Shown here: positions 8,066-15,694 of the stretch, one piece after another
Layout: the number at the start of each line of letters is the position of its first letter
Position numbering within the stretch: the first letter of the stretch is position 1
Assembly (NCBI RefSeq): GCF_013391475.1
Contig: NZ_JACBAZ010000002.1
Span: forward strand, 186,001 to 250,000
Reading direction: 5' to 3'
Length of the DNA: 64,000 nucleotides
From: Oceaniferula marina
GTDB taxonomy: Bacteria > Verrucomicrobiota > Verrucomicrobiia > Verrucomicrobiales > Akkermansiaceae
The notes under the pieces: model-generated
What the model was told of the DNA's origin: nothing
Seen by the model: only the letters and a program-made list of their open reading frames with translations
Databases searched by the model: none
Program-made: the position numbers and the translations under genes

Positions 8066-8977
8066 TTATTTTTGATCAAGAATAGCTTGCAGCAGTGATG
8101 TTTCCGCCTTTGTTGAATCCTGACCGAGCTCCCAGATCATGATGCCGGCGAGTTGCTGCTTTCGGGCGTAGCGAACTTTGAGTCGCATCGTGGCGGGGGA
8201 GTTGATGGCAAAGCCATCGACGGTGTCGGATGTGGCTGCTTGATGTTGAATAAGCTGGGAGTAGGCTTTGGCATCGCGCTTTTGATTGCGTCCGTAAAAG
8301 GGTACACCGAGGGCGATTTTATTCGGTGGGCACCCCCACTGGATGAGACGCTGCACATCGGCGGTCGATTTTTCGATCGTTGCCTGCGGGTAGGCATGGT
8401 CGTAAGACATGAGATGCACGCGGTCGACGGCGGCGTAGCCTTGTTTTTCAATGTTTTGCCAGGATGCCTGGGCGATGGTGACCTTCAAGTTGTTGGTATG
8501 AAAGACTTTGGCGGTATCGCGCAGCAGCGCTTGGTAGTCAGCCATTTCTTTTTTTCCTTTGGGGTGTTCCCAATCGTAGTCGATACCGTTGAAGCCATGC
8601 GTTTGGCAGAATTGGACCAGCCCTTGGATAAACTTCTTTTTGGCGATTGGGTTGGCGGCGAGCACTGGAAAGTTTTTTGAGCGCTTCCATCCTCCTGCAC
8701 AGAGAAGCAATTGGCATTGGGCCGATTTCTGTAAGGATTTTAATTTTTTGAGAGTTTCTGGTTTGATGGTGTTCGCGGGTATTTCTCCATCAGCCTGAGG
8801 TTCAATGCCAAAATAGATCAAGGTGGTGACGCCTTTGACTTGGCTGGGTTGGATTGTGGCAACCCGGTATTCCGGGAGGTAGCCGATGACTTCCATTTGG
8901 GGGGCCGCCCGTAGTCCGGGTAGGATGATGAGAGTCAGGCAGGTACCAATCAGTAGGGTGAGGCGAAGCAATGGCAT
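8066..8977 (-). CDS. GH18 family (chitinase-like) secreted glycosidase (303 aa)
   Basis: A signal peptide (LLRLTLLIGTCLTLIILPGLRA) precedes a compact TIM-barrel of GH18 type: EVIGYLPEYR at strand 1, LLLCAGGW at strand 3, NGIDYDWEHP at strand 4 with Glu137 as the expected general acid, VHLMSYDHA at strand 6 and GIMIWELGQD at strand 8. The strand-4 consensus DGxDxDxE has Asn130 in place of the first Asp, while Asp133, Asp135 and Glu137 are kept. GH18 enzymes cut beta-1,4-GlcNAc chains (chitin, peptidoglycan or N-glycan cores) by substrate-assisted catalysis. The protein is shorter than many chitinases and has no visible binding module. It converges with the phosphoesterase gene. Confidence 0.85.
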   Translation of the reverse strand: MPLLRLTLLIGTCLTLIILPGLRAAPQMEVIGYLPEYRVATIQPSQVKGVTTLIYFGIEPQADGEIPANTIKPETLKKLKSLQKSAQCQLLLCAGGWKRSKNFPVLAANPIAKKKFIQGLVQFCQTHGFNGIDYDWEHPKGKKEMADYQALLRDTAKVFHTNNLKVTIAQASWQNIEKQGYAAVDRVHLMSYDHAYPQATIEKSTADVQRLIQWGCPPNKIALGVPFYGRNQKRDAKAYSQLIQHQAATSDTVDGFAINSPATMRLKVRYARKQQLAGIMIWELGQDSTKAETSLLQAILDQK

Positions 8978-9028
8978 ATCACCCCATACGTAGGAGGGCT
9001 TGTCGATTCTTCATCAACTGATATGTAA

Positions 9029-9198
9029 TACCATTCTCCCAGTTAAATTGGCAGAATGGTTTGGGTTTAAGATGATGAGTCAGTCAGCAAGCTGAACGGC
9101 AAGGGGGCACTGAATCTTTTAGATTTTACCGTTGTTGCGCGTCAGTTAAAATCGAAAACCTTCAGTGCCATTCAGCCAATTTAACTGATCAAATGGTA
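9029..9198. repeat. MITE-like palindromic element, family 1, copy 2 (170 bp)
   Basis: This copy has the same 24-base imperfect terminal inverted repeats as copy 1 (TACCATT-CTCC-CAGTTAAATTGGC and GCCAATTTAACTG-ATCA-AATGGTA) in the same orientation. It lacks about 35 bases around the central hairpin found in copy 1. Its right end is 18 bp from the stop of the GH105 fusion gene, so its long hairpin may also act as that gene's transcription end. The outermost bases read TAATACCA...TGGTATAA, which suggests insertion at TA, as for IS630/mariner-type elements. Confidence 0.8.
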
Positions 9199-9216
9199 TA
9201 ATTGCCTGTTTTAGTT

Positions 9217-12200
9217 TTAATCGCGCTCTTCGGTGATTCCGCAAATATCGAGTCGATAGTTGGTGAAGCTTTTGAGATCGCCTTGCCCCCAAAGAATGAT
9301 GCGTTTGCCGCCCGGGTTGGACGGGATCACGGGGCGGAGGTTGTCGACATCGGAGTTTTTGGTGATCGCTGTCCATTGCCAAGTTTTGCCACCGTTGCGG
9401 GTGGTTCCTTTGTAGAGTTCCCAGTGGCGTTTTTGATCGGCATTTGAGATGAGTGCTTTGCCAGTGACTGGGTCGGCATTGGTAGAAATGACCACCGTAT
9501 TAGGGTCGTCAGGATCGAGGGCGACGAGGCCGGTGTAATCACTTTCCGAGCTGTACAGCATGGTGCCGGCGTATGCCATTTCGTGACTGTGCCATTGTTT
9601 GCCATCGAAGCGAGCATACCAGTAGCGGTGATCATTACAGGTGTTTTTATAGCGTTGCTTACGGGTTGCCTTGCCATCGATTTGTACAGAAAAGACGGTG
9701 TAGGGGAGACCCTTGGTGTCGAGTTCCAAATCGACGGTCCAAGCGACGTTATCGATGCCGCCTTGATAGACTTTGGTAAAGGACTGAGGGGTGAGGCGTT
9801 TGGCATCTTTGGATGCAGGTTGGCTGAGAACCGAGCCGGTGGAGTTATGCAATTTTCCGGCGCTGTAGTATCCGTGATAGATTGAGTTGTCGTAAGCGCG
9901 GGGGTGGTCTTCGGTGGTGACAAAATGAATGCTGTCTTTGTTGTTGGATGCGTATCGTAGATAGGGGCGTGAGCCGTCAACGCCTGTGTGGTTAGGGTCG
10001 CCTTTGTAGTCGGATTTTGCCCAATGGAGAAGCCGCCATCCTTTTTTCCATGATTTGCCATTGTCATCGGAGATGGTGCAATTGGGATTGTAGCCGATGC
10101 TGCGCGAGAAGTTGTAAATCTTGCCATTTTCTTCAGAGAGCCGAAAGACATTGGAGTATGTGTAGGCAGCTCCGGTATTGAGTGATTGTTCTTTAGTCCA
10201 GCTAGAGATGTCACCGGGTTGGGTGGTATGGCGCCAGCGTTGCAGTCGGTCACTTCCGTGTTTTCCATAGACGGCAAGGATGGTGCCGTCGGGTTTTTCG
10301 AGTAGTCCGGCGACGTTGTGGTCGTCACGTTGGAATTGGTTGTGGAGTTCGAAGTGAGTGACTTCACCGGAGTTGGGGTCCCAGGAGGTTGCCCAGAGAT
10401 CTCCGGCATCGTGTCCGGCGTAGGTATCGCCGGCGATGGAGGTAAAGAGGACTTTACCGTTTTTGGTGACAATGGCGCGTGGTCCTTGGTACCAGCACCA
10501 TCCGCCGTTAGGTTTGATCCGGGTGGCTCCCGGAACACCTTTGACCGGGACCGGTTGGAGTGGGTCCAGCGGGATTGGGAGTTGGTGAACGGTCAGCGAT
10601 TGGCTGTGGTCGGCAAAAGGAGTTTTGAGGAATGTCGCTGCAAATTGATCCAAGTAGCTGGTCCAGAGTTTGGCGTTGGTGATTTCCCCTTGTCCTTCCC
10701 AGCCATAGCCGCTGAACCAACGGATGTAGCCGGTATCGTCTGTTTTGGCGATGCAGAGTGCTTGTTGTTGCCCCTTGGCGTCCGTATGGTTGATCATTTT
10801 ACTGACGGAGGCAGGATCGACGATGATACCTTGTCCGAATCCGAGACCATCGAGGTTTTCCCAGAGGAGCATCTTACCTTGTCTGGGTGAAAAGGCAGCT
10901 TTACTCTGTTTGTCCTGAGGATTGAGACCAATGGCGACATGGAATGAGGCAGGTTTGCCATCGAGGGTGAAGCGCGATTCACATTGGAACAAACGCTGCC
11001 CCATGATGATGGTGATCCGCTTGCTTTCCCGAAGAAGCTTTCCTTGAAACTTGCTGGTGTAGTAGAGGTCAAAGATGGCACGCTCAGGTGATTGTTCGAT
11101 GACTTTATATCCGACGAAGGTATTGGAATTATGAAGTTTGCCATCGGTCCAGAGCGCGATGCCACCGCAACCGCGGGTGTTGCCTACCTTGTAACCATCG
11201 TAGCCTTCACCGTGGTCGTGGTGGTAGCTTTTGTTGACATTACCGTAGGGGAGGACCTTGGCATCTTCCAAGTACCATTTGTCGACGACCGGGGAGGGCA
11301 CGCGTTTGAGCCAGGCATCAAAGCCGCTGTCTTCGGTGCCGGAGCGAAGCGCGGCGCCATAGGTGCGGAAGGCGATGAGATCATTTTCCCAGGCAAAGTC
11401 GTCTGAGCGTTCCGGGACAAATCGGGCAACGACGCGAGGTTTGGCATTGAGGAACGGGGCCTTGATTTTCGCACCTTGGTAGGAGGTCAGGCCCTTTTTT
11501 TGTTTACTAGGATCAAGGCCGCGAATGATTTCAGCGCCTGCGAGCAGGAAGGCTCCCGAGCCATAGACTTCGGTTGATCTTGGACCGGCACCACCCGGGG
11601 CTTCGCCAATTTTTTGCACGTATCCGAGCATCCCGGTGGCTTGGATATTTTGGCAGAGGGCATTCCAACCTTTGATGACGGCGGGTTGGAAGGTATCGGC
11701 GGGAAGCAGCCCGCGGTTAACCCCCCATGCCATTCCGTAGACAAAAAAGCTGGTACCGCTCGATTCGCCAATGTTCCCTTCAGGGTCAAGCAAACTGGTG
11801 CGCCAGAGTCCGTCGGGGTTTTGCAGCTTGAGCAGCGCATGCATCATGTCGTGATAGAGCGCGAGGTATTTGCCGCGGGATGGGTGATCGGCAGGTAAGT
11901 AATCGAGCATGCGGACAAGTCCGCCGATGACCCAGCCATTGCCACGTGCCCAGAAGATTTTGCGCCCTGTTTCCGTACGTTTTTTGAAGTACTTGTTATC
12001 GCGGTAGTAGAGGTGGGCTTCGGGGTCGTAGAGAACGTCGGTGGTGGTCCACCATTCGCGGTCCGCCCATTCGAGGTATTTGGGATCTTTGGTCAGGCTG
12101 GAGAGCTGTGCCCAGACAGGGGGAGACATAAAGAGGGCATCACACCAGCACCAGGTGAAGGTTCCGCCGGAAACCGACGCGGGTTGCTTTTTCGACAGCA

Positions 12201-12603
12201 CCTTGAGGAGTTTTGGGAAATGGTCAATACTGGGCTGGAGCCGTTGTTTCTGATCGGGTTGCAGGGTGTAGAGGTCGAGCCAGGCTTGCAGGACGGCATG
12301 GTCATCGGCATGATAGACACGTTTGCCCGGACCAAAGTTGATTTGTTTGCCAAATCCCGTGACGACATCGAGATAGCGTTTCTCTCCTGAGACTTGGTGC
12401 AGGTTGGTCAGCCCGATGAAAAAGGGTGCTTGGGTCCAATCGGATACGCGGTGTCTGGAAGGGTTGGCAATTTGCCAGTCGGCGACACGTTTCATATCGC
12501 TGAGCACCTTGGCAGGAGTGGGTGTCGGTTCTTTGGCGGTAGCTGGGATCGCTGTGGCGAGGGTTGCTCCCGCAAGAAGCGTGAGAAGAGAGTAACAATG
12601 CAT
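9217..12603 (-). CDS. GH105-DUF4861-BNR_4 multidomain polysaccharide-degrading protein (1128 aa)
   Basis: Three parts follow the signal peptide. Residues 30-375 form a GH88/GH105 unsaturated-glycuronyl hydrolase barrel with YHADDHAVLQAW (Asp100/101) and WCWCDALFMSPPVW (Asp155), a spacing that fits the catalytic Asp pair of the family. Residues 395-690 match DUF4861 (SDDFAWENDLIAFRTYG, HHDHGEGYDGYKVG, RGCGGIALW). Residues 700-1128 are a BNR_4-type propeller beginning PNGGWCWYQGPRAIV, with DDHNV and, 20 residues after its His, YGKHGSD. From memory that His pair resembles ulvan lyases of families PL24/PL25; this is not proven. A lyase plus the hydrolase that removes its unsaturated end sugar would make a self-contained uronate-polysaccharide processor. 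The DUF4861 role is unknown. Confidence 0.8.
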   Translation of the reverse strand: MHCYSLLTLLAGATLATAIPATAKEPTPTPAKVLSDMKRVADWQIANPSRHRVSDWTQAPFFIGLTNLHQVSGEKRYLDVVTGFGKQINFGPGKRVYHADDHAVLQAWLDLYTLQPDQKQRLQPSIDHFPKLLKVLSKKQPASVSGGTFTWCWCDALFMSPPVWAQLSSLTKDPKYLEWADREWWTTTDVLYDPEAHLYYRDNKYFKKRTETGRKIFWARGNGWVIGGLVRMLDYLPADHPSRGKYLALYHDMMHALLKLQNPDGLWRTSLLDPEGNIGESSGTSFFVYGMAWGVNRGLLPADTFQPAVIKGWNALCQNIQATGMLGYVQKIGEAPGGAGPRSTEVYGSGAFLLAGAEIIRGLDPSKQKKGLTSYQGAKIKAPFLNAKPRVVARFVPERSDDFAWENDLIAFRTYGAALRSGTEDSGFDAWLKRVPSPVVDKWYLEDAKVLPYGNVNKSYHHDHGEGYDGYKVGNTRGCGGIALWTDGKLHNSNTFVGYKVIEQSPERAIFDLYYTSKFQGKLLRESKRITIIMGQRLFQCESRFTLDGKPASFHVAIGLNPQDKQSKAAFSPRQGKMLLWENLDGLGFGQGIIVDPASVSKMINHTDAKGQQQALCIAKTDDTGYIRWFSGYGWEGQGEITNAKLWTSYLDQFAATFLKTPFADHSQSLTVHQLPIPLDPLQPVPVKGVPGATRIKPNGGWCWYQGPRAIVTKNGKVLFTSIAGDTYAGHDAGDLWATSWDPNSGEVTHFELHNQFQRDDHNVAGLLEKPDGTILAVYGKHGSDRLQRWRHTTQPGDISSWTKEQSLNTGAAYTYSNVFRLSEENGKIYNFSRSIGYNPNCTISDDNGKSWKKGWRLLHWAKSDYKGDPNHTGVDGSRPYLRYASNNKDSIHFVTTEDHPRAYDNSIYHGYYSAGKLHNSTGSVLSQPASKDAKRLTPQSFTKVYQGGIDNVAWTVDLELDTKGLPYTVFSVQIDGKATRKQRYKNTCNDHRYWYARFDGKQWHSHEMAYAGTMLYSSESDYTGLVALDPDDPNTVVISTNADPVTGKALISNADQKRHWELYKGTTRNGGKTWQWTAITKNSDVDNLRPVIPSNPGGKRIILWGQGDLKSFTNYRLDICGITEERD

Positions 12604-12841
12604 GAGGACTGGAGTGGTGGGTTGTTGATTGGATGAGATAGTTCTCTCAGAGAGTGAGAGTGTCAGAGGAGCTACGTGTATAGCAAAATGAAGTTATCGC
12701 ATCAAATGCTTGTTTGTCGCTATATTACCAGTATTTGGCTAAGTAATGATTTTGATGACGCAAATTTACTGAACGTGAAAAAGAGTGGCGGATGATGGTT
12801 TGGATACGGGGGTGTTGATATGCAGCGTTGCTTGAATGGCA
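12604..12841. other. Gene-free stretch upstream of the GH105 fusion gene
   Basis: This AT-rich stretch holds no open reading frame that could be supported. It should contain the promoter of the 9217-12603 gene, but no convincing -35/-10 pair was recognised. An imperfect TCTCTCAG/TGAGAG inverted repeat lies near 12640-12660. Confidence 0.4.
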
Positions 12842-12879
12842 TAAAAAATGCCCAATGGCGCAAGCGCAGCATTGGGCAT
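12842..12879 (-). terminator. Intrinsic terminator downstream of sulfatase and PEP-CTERM tail
   Basis: The arms ATGCCCAAT and ATTGGGCAT enclose a small inner GCGC-AA-GCGC hairpin, followed on the minus strand by six T. It matches the kind of terminator that follows PEP-CTERM genes elsewhere in the window, and here lies just after the orphan PEP-CTERM tail at 12907-12987. Confidence 0.8.
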
Positions 12880-12906
12880 GAGTCGTTTAAAATCGATCAA
12901 TGGCGG

Positions 12907-12987
12907 TTATTTACGCCGTCTCAAGGCAAAGGCGAGTCCTCCGAGCAAAAAATCGGGAGATGATTTTTGCCGTGTGGCTTCGTTGGT
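12907..12987 (-). pseudogene. In-frame PEP-CTERM-like tail after the sulfatase stop codon
   Basis: Directly after the TAA of the sulfatase (12988-12990), the same reading frame continues for 26 codons to another TAA at 12907. It encodes TNEATRQKSSPDFLLGGLAF and then ALRRRK. The SSPDFLLGGLAFALRRRK part is a degraded PEP-CTERM signal (usual form PEPSSAALLGLGG..ALRRRK). Either it is the remnant of a PEP-CTERM gene that the sulfatase now abuts, or the sulfatase once ended in this anchor and has acquired a stop codon. Both readings come from the bases alone. Confidence 0.7.
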
Positions 12988-14451
12988 TTATGGCTTGAAC
13001 TTCGGGTTCAGTTGGCTGGGAACTGGTGCCTTGGTTTGTTTGCGCCAGGATTTCAGCATTCCGAGTAGCTCTTGGGTTTTTTCCGGATGGCTGCTGGCGA
13101 GGTTCTTTTGTTCTCCTTCGTCTTTGGCGAGGTTGTAGAGTTCGAGGTCTCCATTTTCGAAATACTCGATGAGTTTCCAATCGCCGTGGCGGATGGCGGA
13201 GCCCGGTCGGGTTCTGAAGATGCCGTCCTGACAATCGCTGTTGCCTCCTTGGAGGTAGATTGGAAAATGCCAGTAGAGGGCACGGGAGGCCAGCTTGCCA
13301 CTGCCGGTCAGTTCGGGCAGTAAGCTGAGTCCGTCCAAGACCTTGCCTTTGGGTGGCTTTACCTTGGCGGCATCGAGCAGGGTAGGGAAAAAATCGATGC
13401 CTACGACGGGTGTCGGGTTTTTACCAGCCTTCACCTTGGCGGGCCAGCGGATCAGGAAGGGTTCACGGATCCCGCCTTCGTAGTAGGCGCCTTTTCCGGC
13501 GCGCAGGGGTTTTTGTTGGGAGAGTTTATAGACCCCTCCGTTGTCGGAGGTGAAAATGACGAGGGTGTTGTCGCTGAGCCCTTGTTCGTCCAGGGTTTTC
13601 ATCAGCCGGCCGATGTTATCGTCCAGGCTGGAAATCATGGCAGCGTATTCCGGGTTTTTCTGGCCGGATCCTGGTTTGATTTTCTTTTTGAAGTGCTCGA
13701 TTTTTTCTTTTTTCCCTTGGATGGGGGTGTGGATGGCAAAGTACGGCAGGTAGAGGAAGAAGGGGCGCTTACTTGTGTCTGAGACGTAGCGGATGGCTTC
13801 ATCGGTGAGGCGGTCGGTGAGGTAGACGCCGGGCTCTTTTTCTTCGAGGTTGGGGTATTTGAAGGGGGAGTGGTAGCCACCGTTGTAGGGACCTCCGGCC
13901 TGGGTTCCTCCGATGTTGATATCGAATCCATTTTTCAGCGGGTCTTTGGTGACGTGCCATTTCCCCATGGTGGCGGTGTGGTAACCGCCGGCTTTCAGGG
14001 CGTCGCCAATGGTCGGATTATCGTTGCTGATATGCAGGGTGTTTTTGGTGGGGATGAGTTTACGGGTGCTGGCTTTTCCCCGGTCGGAGTTGTTGACGGT
14101 GTAGACGCCGTGGCGTGGCGTCCACTGGCCGGTCAGGCAGCAGGCCCGGCTTGGGGCGCAGTTGGCGGCCGGCGCGTAGCCGTTGGTGAAGTTCATGCTT
14201 TGGCTGGCAAAGCGATCGATGTTGGGGGTTTCGTAAAACGTGCTGCCGTTGTATCCGAGGTCGGCCCAGCCGAGATCGTCGATGTTGATATAGATGATGT
14301 TGGGGGGAGTGACCGCTTGCGCTCCCTTGCGGTCGTCCGCTGTAGATGCTTGCACTCCCTTGCGGTCGTCCGCTGGGGAGGCTTGTATCAGCAGAGAAGA
14401 CAGGGAGAAGAGTCCAGAGGTTAGAATAAGGGACGAGATGAGACGTTTCAT
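12988..14451 (-). CDS. Secreted S1-family sulfatase (487 aa)
   Basis: After a signal peptide the type I sulfatase core begins with NIIYINIDDLGWADLGYNG (metal-binding Asp pair). It contains the formylglycine signature CAPSRACCLTG with Cys98, then GYHTATMGKWH, HTP in FAIHTPIQGK, VIFTSDNGG, and a C-terminal sulfatase subdomain (RHGDWKLIEYF, LYNLAKDEGEQKNLAS). Such enzymes hydrolyse sulfate esters of polysaccharides after Cys is converted to formylglycine by an enzyme encoded elsewhere. The segment between signal peptide and core carries a short tandem duplication (ADDRKGVQA / ADDRKGAQA). A PEP-CTERM-like tail follows in frame after the stop. It lies downstream of PEP-CTERM gene 14605-15366, from which a terminator separates it. 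Confidence 0.9.
   Translation of the reverse strand: MKRLISSLILTSGLFSLSSLLIQASPADDRKGVQASTADDRKGAQAVTPPNIIYINIDDLGWADLGYNGSTFYETPNIDRFASQSMNFTNGYAPAANCAPSRACCLTGQWTPRHGVYTVNNSDRGKASTRKLIPTKNTLHISNDNPTIGDALKAGGYHTATMGKWHVTKDPLKNGFDINIGGTQAGGPYNGGYHSPFKYPNLEEKEPGVYLTDRLTDEAIRYVSDTSKRPFFLYLPYFAIHTPIQGKKEKIEHFKKKIKPGSGQKNPEYAAMISSLDDNIGRLMKTLDEQGLSDNTLVIFTSDNGGVYKLSQQKPLRAGKGAYYEGGIREPFLIRWPAKVKAGKNPTPVVGIDFFPTLLDAAKVKPPKGKVLDGLSLLPELTGSGKLASRALYWHFPIYLQGGNSDCQDGIFRTRPGSAIRHGDWKLIEYFENGDLELYNLAKDEGEQKNLASSHPEKTQELLGMLKSWRKQTKAPVPSQLNPKFKP
14315..14374. repeat. 27-bp palindromic tandem repeat inside the sulfatase gene (period 33 bp)
   Basis: Two copies of a 27-base unit (14315-14341 and 14348-14374) differ at one base and are separated by six bases. 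The first unit plus its 5' flank contains inverted arms GACCGC and GCGGTC. In protein the copies give ADDRKGVQA and ADDRKGAQA, placed between signal peptide and catalytic core. Confidence 0.7.
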
Positions 14452-14544
14452 GATAGAACAAGTGTGTGAGCTTTGAATACGCAGGTGGCTTGAGCATGTT
14501 TCACCTGTTGATTGGCAACATGGATCTGTAATGCTGGGTAGAGG

Positions 14545-14581
14545 GCAAAAGAACAGCCTACCGAGAGCATTCGGTAGGCTG
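14545..14581 (-). terminator. Intrinsic terminator after PEP-CTERM gene 14605-15366
   Basis: A perfect 11-bp stem (CAGCCTACCGA with TCGGTAGGCTG, 6-base loop) is followed on the minus strand by TTCTTTT. It lies 24 bp beyond the PEP-CTERM stop and about 95 bp before the sulfatase start, so the sulfatase depends on readthrough or its own promoter. Confidence 0.8.
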
Positions 14582-14604
14582 GTTTGTGTTAAAAAATTCG
14601 TGGA

Positions 14605-15366
14605 TTAGCGGCGGCGGCGTAGCAGGAAAGCGATCACTCCGAAGGCACTCAAGGCCGCAGTGCTTGGTTCGGGGACAGCGGTGATGCTGAGGGTGGTGTC
14701 TGCACCTTCGCCGAAGCTGATGTATTCGTTGGCTTGGGCGTTGGCATTACCGGTGACGGCGATGGCGAAGATGTCACCGGTGTCATTGCTTGTCATACCG
14801 TCAGGCATGAGGAAAAGGAAGGACCACGTGTTGTTGCCAGCATTGAAGATGCCAGGCACGATTGTGCTGCCATTGCTTACGGCCTGCGTTGCTTTATCAG
14901 CGGTGGCCCACCATCCGCTCGTGCCGGATGCGGCGGTATCTACGCCGTAGAGCACGGCGAGCGGGGCGAACCCCGGCTGGTTGTTCGGTCCGAGGGCTGA
15001 GACCTTGAGCTGTAGGGAAATGGCGATGCTTTGGGCAAGGTCGGAAGTGGATGAAAAAGCGTCGTTGGCATCATTATTGATGATGGTGCCGATTTTGGTG
15101 GTGGCGGCAGTACGCCAAGTTGATCCGATATCGCTGCCGGTTGCTGCTGCTGAATTGCCCGACCCCCAGATGTTATTATCACTGGCGTTTGAGCCGATGT
15201 TCGCGGACGTTGATGCGTTGATGTCGGGTTTATAATAATTGCCACCTGAAACGACGATCAAGTGACCGCCCGTGTTGCCGTTATTATTGAGTTGGATGAG
15301 TGCGGCGTGGCACGGTTGGAGTGTGGCAGCGGCGAGGCTGAGACTGACAAGTGGGGAAATACGCAT
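14605..15366 (-). CDS. PEP-CTERM sorting-domain protein (253 aa)
   Basis: A signal peptide (LVSLSLAAATLQPCHA) precedes an ectodomain of about 200 residues rich in Asn, Ser, Thr and Gly. The C-terminal signal is VPEPSTAALSAFGVIAFLLRRRR; the terminal block is RRRR instead of RRRK. The ectodomain (INNDANDAFSSTSDLAQSIA, DTGDIFAIAVTGNANAQANEY) is not recognisably related to the other PEP-CTERM proteins here and I do not recognise its fold. No sigma or FecR gene adjoins it, so it is a solo PEP-CTERM gene between the fucosidase cluster and a sulfatase. It begins about 120 bp from a cluster of repeat elements. Confidence 0.8.
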   Translation of the reverse strand: MRISPLVSLSLAAATLQPCHAALIQLNNNGNTGGHLIVVSGGNYYKPDINASTSANIGSNASDNNIWGSGNSAAATGSDIGSTWRTAATTKIGTIINNDANDAFSSTSDLAQSIAISLQLKVSALGPNNQPGFAPLAVLYGVDTAASGTSGWWATADKATQAVSNGSTIVPGIFNAGNNTWSFLFLMPDGMTSNDTGDIFAIAVTGNANAQANEYISFGEGADTTLSITAVPEPSTAALSAFGVIAFLLRRRR

Positions 15367-15447
15367 GACGGAGTAAGCAGTGGAATACTTGAGTTAAGTA
15401 CAGGACCGCTGAGAAGGTCAAGGAGGAAGTCGGGCCGATGCTTATGG

Positions 15448-15489
15448 TTAATCCATTCTCCCGACGCAGCACCACTCAAATGGTATTAT
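15448..15489. repeat. Remnant of family-1 palindromic element (both ends, no middle)
   Basis: TTAATCCATTCTCCC at the left and TCAAATGGTATTAT at the right correspond to the two outer ends of the family-1 element (TAATACCATTCTCCC and ATCAAATGGTATAA), separated by only about 13 unrelated bases. This looks like an internally deleted third copy. It directly abuts the family-2 element. Confidence 0.55.
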
Positions 15490-15694
15490 ACCACTCCGTA
15501 AAACAGACGAGACGATTGATCATTGTTGAGGTATTTGGAAGAGCACTGCGTGATCCATGAGAGTTCCGGATGAATGACTCCTTTGGCTTTGTTTCTCCTT
15601 AGTCATGGTGCCCGCACCATTTCTTCGTCGCGCCTTGCCAAAGAACTCATTCATCTCGGCAATCGTCCCGTCTGTTTTGCTACTTGGTATTAAT
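15485..15694. repeat. MITE-like element, family 2 (about 210 bp), ending at the GH29 stop codon
   Basis: The left end (15485-15518) and right end (15660-15694) are inverted copies: both contain ATTA(A)TACCA, a 6-base variable spacer and AAAACAGACG(A/G)GACGATTG. Inside are inner inverted arms (GATGAATGA..CTTTGG with CCAAAG..TCATTCATC) and a central ATGGTG-CCCG-CACCAT hairpin, the same plan as family 1. The outermost TAA on the right is the stop codon of the GH29 gene, so the insertion at TA defines that protein's C-terminus. Together with the family-1 remnant it fills the space between the PEP-CTERM gene and the GH29 gene; I see no gene there. Confidence 0.75.

Noticed and set aside
8621-8680. 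Plus-strand open frame through the GH18 gene (8153-8680)
   Set aside because: It lies entirely inside the GH18 gene on the opposite strand, its product has no recognisable motif, and the GH18 frame has all family landmarks.
9327-10538. Minus-strand frame of 403 codons overlapping the GH105 fusion gene
   Set aside because: It is a Pro/Ser/Thr-rich alternative frame of the BNR propeller part; the main frame carries conserved motifs throughout.
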